Below, piece by piece: positions 25,861 to 33,407 of a stretch of DNA of 64,000 nucleotides. The notes under the pieces were generated by a model. It saw only the letters and a program-made list of their open reading frames with translations, was not told the DNA's origin and did not search any database. The stretch lies in NCBI GenBank assembly GCA_963808815.1, contig CAWEGI010000002.1, positions 62,001 through 126,000 on the forward strand. Reading direction: 5' to 3'. Source of the stretch: DATBLE01 sp963808815. GTDB taxonomy: Bacteria > Actinomycetota > Thermoleophilia > Gaiellales > Gaiellaceae. Numbering within the stretch: position 1 is the first letter of the stretch; every line of letters begins with the position of its first letter. Both the position numbers and the translations under genes were made by a program.

Positions 25861-26954
25861 AGCGCCCGCTCGTCATCGCCGTCAGCGCGCTCGCACTGGC
25901 CGCCGCAGGCCTGCTCGCAGCGCTGGTTCCAGCCGGCTCCGCCCAGGAGCCTCCGCCGACCACGACCGGGTCGACGACGGATACGACGTCGACGACGGAT
26001 ACGACGTCGACCGCGACGACCACGGCCACGACGTCGACCACGACGACGGCGCCGAAACCGAAGCCGAAGCCCAAGCCGACCCCCAAGGTACTGCCGCACG
26101 GGGTCACGATCGGTGGCATCCACGTCGGCGGTCTCGCGCCGCGGGCGGCGTACGCGGTGGTGCGCGCGGCGTTCGACGCGCCGCTCGTCCTCGTGGTCGG
26201 CGCGCACCGGATCGAGGTGACGCCCGCCGGGCTCGGCGCCGTCGCGTACGCGAAGAACGCCGTCTCGCGCGCCCGCTTCGCGGCGCCCGGCACGGCGATT
26301 CCGCTCAGCGTGAACATCGACGGCTCGCGCGTCCGCCGCGAAGTCGCCTCCCTCGCGAAGCGGTTCGACCGCGAAGCAGTCGACTCCACGCTCCTGCTGC
26401 GCGACCTCCAGCCGTACATCACGAGGGGCGTCAGCGGGAAACGGCTCGCGCCGAAGCGGTCGTTCGAGGAGATCCTCACAGCGCTCCGCCAGAACCGGCG
26501 CACCGACGTCGTCCTCCCGTACGAGGACGTGACGCAGAAGGTCACCCGCTCGTCGTACGGCTCGGTGATCGTCATCCGTCGCGGGTCGAACCACCTCTAC
26601 CTGTACAAGGGGATGAAGCCCTGGCGGACCTTCACCGTCGCGACCGGCCAGGCGATCTACCCGACGCCGCTCGGCAAGTTCGACATCGTCGTCAAATGGA
26701 AGGACCCCTGGTGGTATCCGCCCGACTCGCCGTGGGCGAAGGGCGCAAAGCCGATCCCGCCGGGCCCGGGCAACCCGCTCGGGACGCGCTGGATGGGCTT
26801 GTCCGCGCCGGGCGTGGGCATCCACGGCACGCCCGATCCGGCTTCGCTCGGCTATTCCGCCTCACACGGCTGCATCCGCATGTACATCCCGTATGCCGAG
26901 TGGCTGTTCGACCACGTCGACGTCGGCACGCCGGTTTACATCGTCCCCGCATAA
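25857..26954 (+). CDS. Exported L,D-transpeptidase (YkuD domain)
   Basis: L,D-transpeptidases make 3-3 cross-links in peptidoglycan or attach proteins to it. 365 residues: signal peptide/anchor KRPLVIAVSALALAAAGLLA, a Thr/Ser linker with an 18-bp tandem repeat (about 25971-26008), a Lys-Pro run (KPKPKPKPTPK), a PG-binding-type middle (GGIHVGGLAPRAAYAVVRAA, VTPAGLGAVAYAKNAVSRAR), then YkuD: VIRRGSNHLYLYKGMKPWRT, FTVATGQAIYPTPLGKFDI and the catalytic GIHGTPDPASLGYSASHGCI. GTG start overlaps the GDPD stop. Confidence 0.93.
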   Translation: MKRPLVIAVSALALAAAGLLAALVPAGSAQEPPPTTTGSTTDTTSTTDTTSTATTTATTSTTTTAPKPKPKPKPTPKVLPHGVTIGGIHVGGLAPRAAYAVVRAAFDAPLVLVVGAHRIEVTPAGLGAVAYAKNAVSRARFAAPGTAIPLSVNIDGSRVRREVASLAKRFDREAVDSTLLLRDLQPYITRGVSGKRLAPKRSFEEILTALRQNRRTDVVLPYEDVTQKVTRSSYGSVIVIRRGSNHLYLYKGMKPWRTFTVATGQAIYPTPLGKFDIVVKWKDPWWYPPDSPWAKGAKPIPPGPGNPLGTRWMGLSAPGVGIHGTPDPASLGYSASHGCIRMYIPYAEWLFDHVDVGTPVYIVPA

Positions 26955-26961
26955 TCTCGGG

Positions 26962-27504
26962 GTGACCTTGCGCTGGAAGCACGGCCTGCAGGCGCTGACG
27001 GTCGCGGTCGTGCTCGGCCTGCTGGCGCTCCTGATCTGGAAGGTCGTCCACCAGGACAAGGGCGTCAAGCTCGGCGGGGGGAGGACGCCGCCGGCCCCGC
27101 AGTTCGCGCTCTCGCGGCTCGACACGCCGGGAAAGCTGAAGCTCGCGTCGCTACGCGGCAAGGTGGTCGTTCTCAACTTCTGGGCATCGTGGTGTGCGCC
27201 CTGCAAGTCGGAGGCGCCACGGCTGGAGGCCGCCTGGCAGCGCTACCGCGATCACGGCGTGGTCGTGGTCGGCGTCGACGGGCAGGACTTCTCGGGCGAT
27301 GCGAAGCGCTTCATGCGCAAGCACGGGATCACGTACCCGAACGTGCACGACGGCCCCGGCGACATCGGAACGAAGTACGGCGTCACGGGCTTCCCCGAGA
27401 CCTACTTCGTCGACCGGCGCGGCCGCCTGGTCGGCGACCGGGTGGTCGGCGAGGTGAGCGCCGACAAATTGACCTCGGGGATCCAGCGCGCGCTCGAATC
27501 GTGA
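26962..27504 (+). CDS. Membrane-anchored TlpA/ResA-type thiol-disulfide oxidoreductase
   Basis: 180 residues from GTG 26962. N-terminal anchor ALTVAVVLGLLALLIWKVV, then a thioredoxin fold outside the membrane: KVVVLNFWASWCAPCKSEAP with the WCAPC active site, VVVVGVDGQDFSGDAKRFMR, and TGFPETYFVDRRGRLVGDRV with the cis-Pro. Such proteins reduce apocytochrome c or other exported thiols. It is followed with overlaps by CcmH and CcdA, which supply the c-type cytochrome context and electrons. Confidence 0.92.
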   Translation: MTLRWKHGLQALTVAVVLGLLALLIWKVVHQDKGVKLGGGRTPPAPQFALSRLDTPGKLKLASLRGKVVVLNFWASWCAPCKSEAPRLEAAWQRYRDHGVVVVGVDGQDFSGDAKRFMRKHGITYPNVHDGPGDIGTKYGVTGFPETYFVDRRGRLVGDRVVGEVSADKLTSGIQRALES

Positions 27505-27953
27505 GACTCGCGGCCGCGCTGTTCCTCGCCCTGGTGCTGGCGGCGCCGGCGGCGGCGAGCGAAAGTCACCCCACCCTTGGGGAGCTCGAGGGCGAGGTGA
27601 TGTGCCCGACGTGCAAGACGACGCTCGATCAGTCGTCCGCGCCGATCGCCGACCGCATCCGGCAGTTCATCTCCGCGCGGATCGCGGCCGGCGACACCAA
27701 GAGTGAGATCAAGCGGAAGCTCGTGGCCCAGTTCGGGCCGGCGATCCTGGCCGAGCCGTCGAAGCACGGGTTCAACCTGCTGGCGTGGGTGTTGCCGTTC
27801 CTGGCGATCGGGGTGGGGGCGGCGGCGCTCGGGTGGCTGGTCTGGCGCTGGTCGCGGGGCCGCGGGCGATCGCCGGCCCCCGCGGATGGCCCGCCGATCG
27901 ACCCGGAGCTCGAGCGTCGGCTCGACGACGAGCTCGCGCGGTTCGATGGCTGA
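27501..27953 (+). CDS. CcmH/CycL-type cytochrome c maturation protein
   Basis: 150 residues: signal peptide VRLAAALFLALVLAAPAAAS, HPTLGELEGEVMCPTCKTTL with the CxxC of the CcmH N-domain, DQSSAPIADRIRQFISARIA, the long helix to FGPAILAEPSKHGFNLLAWV, one C-terminal TM (VLPFLAIGVGAAALGWLVWR) and an acidic tail. CcmH reduces the haem-binding Cys pair of apocytochrome c. GTG start overlaps the TlpA stop (GTGA). Confidence 0.9.
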   Translation: MRLAAALFLALVLAAPAAASESHPTLGELEGEVMCPTCKTTLDQSSAPIADRIRQFISARIAAGDTKSEIKRKLVAQFGPAILAEPSKHGFNLLAWVLPFLAIGVGAAALGWLVWRWSRGRGRSPAPADGPPIDPELERRLDDELARFDG

Positions 27954-28647
27954 GTTCGGCTGGGCGTTCGTCGCGGGCCTGATCTCCGTCGTCACGCCGT
28001 GCGTGCTGCCGCTCGTCCCCGGATACCTGTCGGCGATCTCGGCGGTAGAGGCGAACCGGTTGGGCGAGCCGGGAATCGCCCGCCGCGTGGTGATTGCCAG
28101 CCTGCCGTTCGTCCTCGGCTTCACTGTCGTCTTCGTACTGCTCGGCGCCTCTGCGGCGGCATTGGGCAGCGTTCTCGACAAGCGTGCGCAGACCGAGTTC
28201 GCCGGCTTCCTGCTGATCGTGATCGGGCTCGGGTTCGTCGGGCTGCTCCCCTGGCCGGAGCGTGCCGTCGGCACCGGGCTTCTCGCCCGCACGCGGGGAT
28301 CGAGCATCCTGCTGGGCGCTGCGTTCGCCGTCTGCGCGGCGCCCTGCATCGGTGCCGTGCTGGCCTCGATCCTGGTCCTGGCCGGCAGCGCGGGCTCGAT
28401 CACACGGGGCGTCCTCCTGCTCGCGACGTACTCGATCGGGCTGGGCGCGGCTTTCGTGCTCGCGGGCGTCGCGTTCACCAGGGCGATGTCGGCGTTCCGC
28501 TGGCTGCGCGACCGCTACCGGATCATCCAGATCGTCGGCGGCGTCACCCTGATTGCGCTCGGACTACTGCTCTTCTTCGATCGCTCGTGGTGGTTGAACG
28601 TGGCGGTCAACCGCGTCCTCGAGTCGGTTGGGCTCGACCGGGTCTAG
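27946..28647 (+). CDS. ccdA: CcdA-type cytochrome c biogenesis / DsbD-core protein
   Basis: CcdA moves electrons from cytoplasmic thioredoxin across the membrane to TlpA/CcmH-type partners. 233 residues, six TM segments, with the two redox Cys in conserved Pro contexts: SVVTPCVLPLVPGYLSAIS (TM1) and AFAVCAAPCIGAVLASILVL (TM4). ATG 27946 overlaps the CcmH stop by 8 bp, making TlpA-CcmH-CcdA one translational unit. The 3' end overlaps the convergent DUF309 gene by 84 bp. Confidence 0.93.
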   Translation: MAEFGWAFVAGLISVVTPCVLPLVPGYLSAISAVEANRLGEPGIARRVVIASLPFVLGFTVVFVLLGASAAALGSVLDKRAQTEFAGFLLIVIGLGFVGLLPWPERAVGTGLLARTRGSSILLGAAFAVCAAPCIGAVLASILVLAGSAGSITRGVLLLATYSIGLGAAFVLAGVAFTRAMSAFRWLRDRYRIIQIVGGVTLIALGLLLFFDRSWWLNVAVNRVLESVGLDRV

Positions 28648-28950
28648 GCCGAGGTCTCCGCTGCTCGCCCGCGCCGCGGCCCGCTCGACCTGGTCGACCA
28701 GGTCGGCGACGTCGAGGCCGCGGTGTTCCGGCGAGTAGGGCCCGAGCCGGCGGGCTGCCTTCTCCAGCTGCCGCTCGCAGCCGACTTGGTTTCGGCGGCC
28801 CGCCTGGTACCAGGCGACCGCCACGTGGACGAGCCCCTGCAGGAAGTCGCGCTCGGCCGGCTCAGCCGCCCGCCAGGCGGTCTCGAGCTCCTCGTGGGCC
28901 TCGAAGTAGTCGCCGGCGCGGATCAGCTCAAGGCCGCGCTCGTAGCTCAC
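28564..28950 (-). CDS. DUF309 family protein
   Basis: 128 residues: YERGLELIRAGDYFEAHEEL, ETAWRAAEPAERDFLQGLVH and VAVAWYQAGRRNQVGCERQL, the DUF309 signature (FExHExLE...W and F-QGL-h-A). The C-terminal third, which runs antisense into ccdA, looks unstructured. GTG start 28950 lies 7 nt after a -10 TACGCT (plus-strand 28958-28963). Biochemistry of the family is unknown. Confidence 0.82.
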   Translation of the reverse strand: MSYERGLELIRAGDYFEAHEELETAWRAAEPAERDFLQGLVHVAVAWYQAGRRNQVGCERQLEKAARRLGPYSPEHRGLDVADLVDQVERAAARASSGDLGLDPVEPNRLEDAVDRHVQPPRAIEEEQ

Positions 28951-29000
28951 CGGGCCAAGCGTATTGGAGTCGAACGCAGAGAATGGTAGTGTGACCAGCC

Positions 29001-29315
29001 GTGGCGACGATCCTGCTCGTTGGGGTCGACCTCTTCTTCCGAGGCAAACTGGACGTGCTTCTGCCGGGGCACCATTTCGTCACGGTGGACACGATCGCGG
29101 AGCCGGAGCTCGTGATCGCGGACATCTCGCGGATCGAGCCCGAGGAGGTCGCGGACACGTATCCGGACATCCCGATCGTCGGCTTCGCGAGCCACACCGA
29201 CACCGCCGGCCTGCGCCGCGCGCATGCCGCCGGCTTCGACCAGGTGCTCGCGAAATCGGCGCTCCAGGAGCGCGCTCCCGAGGTGATCGGAGAGTTGCTC
29301 GCCCCGGTAGAGTGA
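29001..29315 (+). CDS. Small receiver-like protein (104 aa)
   Basis: VATILLVGVDLFFRGKLDVL, then VDTIAEPELVIADISRIEPE and VADTYPDIPIVGFASHTDTA, ending AAGFDQVLAKSALQERAPEV. The order of strands, a single Asp at the end of strand 3 (VIADIS) and a Lys late in the domain (VLAKSA) resemble a response-regulator receiver lacking the acidic pair at the N-terminus, so probably not phosphorylated. A TAGTGT hexamer ends 8 nt before GTG 29001. Function unknown. Confidence 0.6.
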   Translation: MATILLVGVDLFFRGKLDVLLPGHHFVTVDTIAEPELVIADISRIEPEEVADTYPDIPIVGFASHTDTAGLRRAHAAGFDQVLAKSALQERAPEVIGELLAPVE

Positions 29316-29346
29316 GCCTCCCAGCACCTGCTCGACCGGAGGCCTC

Positions 29347-29649
29347 TTGACCTACATCATCGCCGAGCCCTGCATCGACATCAAAGACCGCTCCTGCGTC
29401 GACGTCTGTCCGGTCGACTGCATCCACGAGTACGAGCGGATCCTCGTGATCGACCCCGAGGAGTGCATAGATTGCGGTGCATGCGAACCGGAGTGCCCGG
29501 TGGAGGCGATCTTCCCCGAGGACGCGCTCCCGGAGAAGTGGTCGCCGTTCGTGAAGATCAACTACGCCTATCCCGAGGCCGGCGAGATCGACCGCCTGAC
29601 GAACGAGTACGCGACGGAGCACAACGTCCAGAATCCTCCTCTGGAATAG
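29347..29649 (+). CDS. fdxA: Seven-iron ferredoxin (FdxA type)
   Basis: 100 residues binding a 3Fe-4S and a 4Fe-4S cluster: TYIIAEPCIDIKDRSCVDVC, PVDCIHEYERILVIDPEECI, DCGACEPECPVEAIFPEDAL, then KWSPFVKINYAYPEAG, the actinobacterial FdxA C-terminus. A cytoplasmic electron carrier. TTG start 29347 has GGAGG 4 nt upstream (29338-29342), which decides the start. Confidence 0.94.
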   Translation: MTYIIAEPCIDIKDRSCVDVCPVDCIHEYERILVIDPEECIDCGACEPECPVEAIFPEDALPEKWSPFVKINYAYPEAGEIDRLTNEYATEHNVQNPPLE

Positions 29650-29697
29650 GTCCGAACCGATTTCCCGCCGGAGGCGAATACCGCCGAAGGGCCAGGA

Positions 29698-30333
29698 ATG
29701 ACGACGAACCAGGATCTCCACGAGCAGGTTGCGGCCTACGCGCTCGACGCCCTCGACGGCGACGAGCGGCGCGCCTTCGAGGCGCACCTCGCCGGGTGCG
29801 AGCGCTGCCGCGCGGACCTCGCCGGGCTGACCGAGACGGCCGGCACGCTGGGCCTCGCCGCAGATGCCGCCGAGCCGCCCAACGGGCTTCGTGACCGGCT
29901 CCTCGCCGCCGCCCGTGAGGAGGGGCCGTCGAACGTGGTCGCGATCGCGTCGCACCGCAAGCGCCGCTTCGCGATCGCGGGGGTCGCGGCGGCCGTGGCC
30001 GCTGCGGCGCTCGCGGTCGGGCTCTATGCCGGGCTTTCCGGCGGCGGCTCGGGAGCCGATCGGCTGGCGCTGTCGGTCGCGACGGATCAAGGGGTGACGA
30101 CGGCAACCATCACCGGTCTTGAGGCCGCACCGTCCGGCAAGGCGTACGAGCTCTGGGTGATCGAGGGGTCGACGCCGAAGCCCGCCGGTCTCTTCGCGGA
30201 CGGCGGCAGGCAAGTGGTCAGGCTCACCCGTCCGGCACCCGACGGTTCGACCGTCGCGGTCACGCTCGAACGCGCGGGCGGTGCCCAGGCGCCGACCACA
30301 CGGGTGCTCGTCTCCACCAGGGTCTCGGCCTGA
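29698..30333 (+). CDS. RskA-type anti-sigma factor
   Basis: 211 residues. N-terminal zinc anti-sigma domain: HEQVAAYALDALDGDERRAF, EAHLAGCERCRADLAGLTET (HxxxCxxC). One TM (FAIAGVAAAVAAAALAVGLY), then an RskA C-terminal domain outside: YELWVIEGSTPKPAGLFADG. Such proteins hold an ECF sigma factor at the membrane. No sigma factor gene is adjacent, so its partner must be elsewhere. ATG 29698 with no strong SD. Confidence 0.88.
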   Translation: MTTNQDLHEQVAAYALDALDGDERRAFEAHLAGCERCRADLAGLTETAGTLGLAADAAEPPNGLRDRLLAAAREEGPSNVVAIASHRKRRFAIAGVAAAVAAAALAVGLYAGLSGGGSGADRLALSVATDQGVTTATITGLEAAPSGKAYELWVIEGSTPKPAGLFADGGRQVVRLTRPAPDGSTVAVTLERAGGAQAPTTRVLVSTRVSA

Positions 30334-30368
30334 GTCTCAGACCCGTTCCGCCTGGGTAAGCTGGGCGG

Positions 30369-31022
30369 GTGGAGCCGACCAGCCTCGACCACGTCGCGCT
30401 CTGGGTCGCGGACCGCGATCCAATTGCCGGGTTCGCCACCGCGCATCTCGGCATGCACGTGATCGAGCGGACGGAGAGGTTCACGCTCGTCGGCTCGGAC
30501 GCCCGCCGCGGGAAACTGACCCTGTTCGAGGCCGAGGGGCCGCGGGAGGAAGGTGCGCTGGCCCGCATCGGCCTGCGGGTCTCCGACCTGGACTCGGCCC
30601 GCCAGGCGCTGCCTGAAGGCACGCCGGACGTCTTCGACGTCGGCGAGGGCCTGAGCCTCACGCTCGTCGAGGGCGCGACCGACGTCGAGTACGACCTCGA
30701 CCACGTCGCGCTCTTCTCGCCGGATCCGGAGGCGGCCGCACGCGAGTGGCTTCGGTACGGGTTCCGGGCAACGGACGACCCGGCACGGGTCGAGGTCGGC
30801 GGCGCGTTCCTCGAGCTCGTCGAGGGCGATCCGGGTGAGCCGGAGCAGCCGCTCCTGAACCACCTCGGCGTCCTCGTGGACGCCGCAGCACCGGCGCAGG
30901 AGCTCGGCGTCGAGGTTGCGGACGTCGTCGACGCGCCGAACACGTTCGCGGTGTTCGTCTGGGGCCCGGATCGGGTCAAGCTCGAGTACGTCGAGCACAA
31001 GGCGAGCTTCTCGCTCCGCTGA
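30369..31022 (+). CDS. Two-domain VOC (glyoxalase/dioxygenase) superfamily protein
   Basis: 217 residues with two vicinal-oxygen-chelate halves: SLDHVALWVADRDPIAGFAT ... LTLFEAEG, and YDLDHVALFSPDPEAAAREW ... VKLEYVEHK. The His in each LDHVALW/LDHVALF and the late Glu (KLEYVE) fit VOC metal ligands. Substrate unknown. GTG 30369 is 6 nt after a -10 TAAGCT (30357-30362). The stop overlaps the next gene. Confidence 0.82.
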   Translation: MEPTSLDHVALWVADRDPIAGFATAHLGMHVIERTERFTLVGSDARRGKLTLFEAEGPREEGALARIGLRVSDLDSARQALPEGTPDVFDVGEGLSLTLVEGATDVEYDLDHVALFSPDPEAAAREWLRYGFRATDDPARVEVGGAFLELVEGDPGEPEQPLLNHLGVLVDAAAPAQELGVEVADVVDAPNTFAVFVWGPDRVKLEYVEHKASFSLR

Positions 31023-32008
31023 TCACGATCCTCGGAGCGGGGATGGCGGGGCTGGTGGCCGCCGCCCGAGCGCGGGAGCTCGGTGCCGGGGTCGGGCTGT
31101 TCGAGAAGGGCGATCGCCCCGGCGGCTCCATGCTGCTCTCGAGCGGCGTCGTCTGGCGGTACCGCGACTTCGACGAGTTCCGGCGCCAGTGCCCGGACGG
31201 CGACGAGCCGCTCCAGCGGCTGATCTGGGAGCGGCTCGACGATGCACTCGATTGGCTGGAAGGGCTCGGCGTGGCAGGCAGCCCGCACACGACGAATCCG
31301 CTCACGACCGGACGCAGATTCGACCCCGGCAGTCTGACCGGGGCGCTCGCGCGGGCTGCGGGCGAGGTGGAGCTCGGCCGGTCGTCACCCGACGGGGACG
31401 GACCGCTCGTGGTCGCGACCGGCGGCTATCCGGTGCGGCTCGCCGGGGGGCGCGGGCTGCTCGTCCGCTCGAATCCGTGGTCCGAGGGCGAGGGCATCGA
31501 CCTGGCGCTCGCCCGCGGCGCCGCCGAGGCGCCGAGCGACGAGTTCTACGGCCGCGCGATGCCGGGGCCGGTGCCGGAAGAGCAGTTCGTCGCCGCCTCG
31601 CAGCTGTACGGCCGCTTCGCCCGGCGCGTCAACGACATCGGTGAGGAGTTCTTCCCCGGCGAGGTGTCGTGGTCGGAGAACGATCTTGCGCAGGCTATCG
31701 CCGCACAGGCGGGCGGCCGCGCCTGGTACGAGCTCGAAGCGGAGGCGCTCGCACGCCCGGAGGTCGCCGCGAAGCTGCCGTACGCGCAGCAGACAGAGCC
31801 GCTCCGAGGGGGTGGCCTCCGCGTCCGCGTGTACGCGGCGGTGACACACACCTACGGCGGCGTGCGAGTCGACACCCGGGCGCGGGCGGCCGACGGCGTG
31901 TGGGTCGCGGGCGTCGACGCCGGCGGCGTCTCGAACGGCGGCTACGCGAGCGGCCTGGCCCAGGCGCTCGTCCTCGGCCTCGCCGCCGCCGAGGATGCCT
32001 GTCAGTAG
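31019..32008 (+). CDS. FAD-dependent oxidoreductase, apparently CTG-initiated
   Basis: 329 residues. N-terminal dinucleotide fold ITILGAGMAGLVAAARAREL (GxGxxG), then VGLFEKGDRPGGSMLLSSGV, and the C-terminal GVWVAGVDAGGVSNGGYASG typical of the FAD_binding_2 / succinate dehydrogenase-like group, with a conserved tail that closes the FAD site. The first ATG (31043) would remove the GxGxxG glycines. The only plausible start upstream is CTG 31019, overlapping the VOC stop as CTGA. Probably translationally coupled to the VOC gene. Substrate unknown. Confidence 0.8.
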   Translation: MITILGAGMAGLVAAARARELGAGVGLFEKGDRPGGSMLLSSGVVWRYRDFDEFRRQCPDGDEPLQRLIWERLDDALDWLEGLGVAGSPHTTNPLTTGRRFDPGSLTGALARAAGEVELGRSSPDGDGPLVVATGGYPVRLAGGRGLLVRSNPWSEGEGIDLALARGAAEAPSDEFYGRAMPGPVPEEQFVAASQLYGRFARRVNDIGEEFFPGEVSWSENDLAQAIAAQAGGRAWYELEAEALARPEVAAKLPYAQQTEPLRGGGLRVRVYAAVTHTYGGVRVDTRARAADGVWVAGVDAGGVSNGGYASGLAQALVLGLAAAEDACQ

Positions 32009-32337
32009 CGGTCGAGCTCGCGAAGGCGCTCGTCGGAGATGCCGAAGTGGTGCGCGATCTCGTGCAACACGACCCGCCGCACCTGGGCGCGGAGCAGGTC
32101 GGGGTCGCCGCCGGTCATTCGCTCCAGCGGGCCCTGGTAGATCGTGATCCGGTCCGGCGCCACGCCCGCGTAGGCGCTCGACCGGCGTGTGAGTGGGACA
32201 CCTTGGTAGAGGCCCAGCAGCGGCAATCCGGCCGGGGGCTCGTCCTCGACGACCACCGCGACGTTGGACATGAACCCGCGCAGGTCGTCCGGAAGCGAGG
32301 CGATCGCATCTTCGACGAGGTCTTCGAACTCCGACAT
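32002..32337 (-). CDS. Small zincin metallopeptidase-like protein
   Basis: 111 residues: MSEFEDLVEDAIASLPDDLR, VAVVVEDEPPAGLPLLGLYQ, DRITIYQGPLERMTGG and the C-terminal QVRRVVLHEIAHHFGISDER. HEIAHHFGIS is an HExxH zinc motif of the family of small possibly proteolytic zincins (DUF1025/MtfA-like in mycobacteria). ATG 32337. It overlaps the FAD gene's end by 7 bp, convergent. Confidence 0.85.
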   Translation of the reverse strand: MSEFEDLVEDAIASLPDDLRGFMSNVAVVVEDEPPAGLPLLGLYQGVPLTRRSSAYAGVAPDRITIYQGPLERMTGGDPDLLRAQVRRVVLHEIAHHFGISDERLRELDRY

Positions 32338-32389
32338 GCCGACAGCATCGCGTGACGGGATCGGTCCTGTCGCAGATACAGTCTCCGCC

Positions 32390-32494
32390 ATGGGACGCGG
32401 CTCACGGCCGATCAGGCGCTGGCGGGCCGACCGGCAGCGCAAGAAGAAGGCGCGCGAGCGCAAGACTGCAGCGCCCACGCCTCCGAAGAAGTAA
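32390..32494 (+). CDS. Small, highly basic 34-aa protein
   Basis: MGRGSRPIRRWRADRQRKKK then ARERKTAAPTPPKK. More than a third Arg/Lys, so likely bound to RNA or the ribosome. ATG 32390 sits 7 nt after a -10 TACAGT (32377-32382), which supports it as a real gene despite the length. It resembles the small basic proteins annotated as hypothetical in actinobacteria; I cannot name it. Confidence 0.55.
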   Translation: MGRGSRPIRRWRADRQRKKKARERKTAAPTPPKK

Positions 32495-32517
32495 CGCGGC
32501 TGCGGCGGCGGACCGGC

Positions 32518-32697
32518 CTAGACAGGCTGGATGTACGCGCAGCGCCGTTCGTCGGCCGGCAGGGGGGACGGCGCCACTTTGGTCACGACCATGCGGATCT
32601 CGTCCTCCTGGACCTCGTCGCCGACCGCCGGCGGGTCGCCTTCGCGCTCGCGCAGCTCGTAGCCGCTCGGCTTCCAGACGAAGAGGAGGTACGTCAC
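32518..32697 (-). CDS. Uncharacterised 59-aa protein
   Basis: From GTG 32697: VTYLLFVWKPSGYELREREG, DPPAVGDEVQEDEIRMVVTK and VAPSPLPADERRCAYIQPV. A compact all-beta-looking sequence with an LFVWKPSGYEL start. It lies 13 nt downstream of the histidine kinase stop on the same strand, so probably in that operon. The 24 nt between its stop and the convergent basic protein hold nothing else. No family known. Confidence 0.55.
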   Translation of the reverse strand: MTYLLFVWKPSGYELREREGDPPAVGDEVQEDEIRMVVTKVAPSPLPADERRCAYIQPV

Positions 32698-32710
32698 TTC
32701 GGGGCCGATC

Positions 32711-33406
32711 CTAGCTCCGGGCCGCGTACCCGGGGAGCACGACTGTGATCGTCGTCCCGGCCTCGCCACGCTCGACCTCGACGGTGCCGCTGAGGTGCCG
32801 TGCGCGTTCCTCGAGCTCCTCGATGCCGTTCTGGCGGCGCTCCGGGTGCCCGTCGTCGGCGACCGTGAGGCGAACCCCGCCGTCATCGTCGGCGACCGTG
32901 ATCGAGATGCGGCTCGGCCTACGCTCGGCCGCCCGGTTGAGCGCGACACGGATGAGCTGGTAGAAGGTCACCTGCGCCCGCTCCGCGAGCGCCTCGGCCG
33001 GCGCGACGTCCACGTCGACTCTGACCTCGCGGTCGAGCCCCACCCGCTCGGCCAGCGCGCGTACAGCCGGCTCGAAGCCCTGGTCGCGGAGCGCGACCGG
33101 CTCGATGTTGAACGAGAGATCGCGGAGCGAGTGGATCGTCGCCCGCTGTTGCTTGAGGGCGGACGCCAGGATGCGCCGCGCATCGTCGTTGCGGCTCTCG
33201 GCGATCGCGTGGTCGACCGCGTCGAGCATCAGGGCGATCCCGGCGAGCGCCTGGACGGCGCCGTCGTGGAGCATCAGCGCGAGGCGCCGCCGCTCGTCCT
33301 GCTCGCCGGCGATCCGCTCTTCGAACTGGCGGATGCGCTCGCGCTCATCCTTGCGGCGCTCACCCTGTCGCCGCTCGTGCTGCGGCTCCGAAGGCAGTGA
33401 GCTCAC
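32711..33406 (-). CDS. Soluble NarL-type sensor histidine kinase
   Basis: 231 residues, no membrane segment. A charged coiled coil (QHERRQGERRKDERERIRQF) leads to a HisKA_3 site RRRLALMLHDGAVQALAGIA with His, then LGLD-type helices and a HATPase_c domain: RISITVADDDGGVRLTVADD (G1-like) and NGIEELEERARHLSGTVEVE. The N box is weak (IRVALNRAAERR; the usual acidic residue is Arg). GTG 33406 is 1 nt after the stop of the response regulator gene, so the two are one operon and presumably a cognate pair. Confidence 0.87.
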   Translation of the reverse strand: MSSLPSEPQHERRQGERRKDERERIRQFEERIAGEQDERRRLALMLHDGAVQALAGIALMLDAVDHAIAESRNDDARRILASALKQQRATIHSLRDLSFNIEPVALRDQGFEPAVRALAERVGLDREVRVDVDVAPAEALAERAQVTFYQLIRVALNRAAERRPSRISITVADDDGGVRLTVADDGHPERRQNGIEELEERARHLSGTVEVERGEAGTTITVVLPGYAARS

Positions 33407-33407
33407 C

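Noticed and set aside
25971..26008. Direct repeats as a possible mini-CRISPR or satellite
   Set aside because: Only two 18-bp units inside a Thr/Ser linker codon run of the transpeptidase; no spacers.
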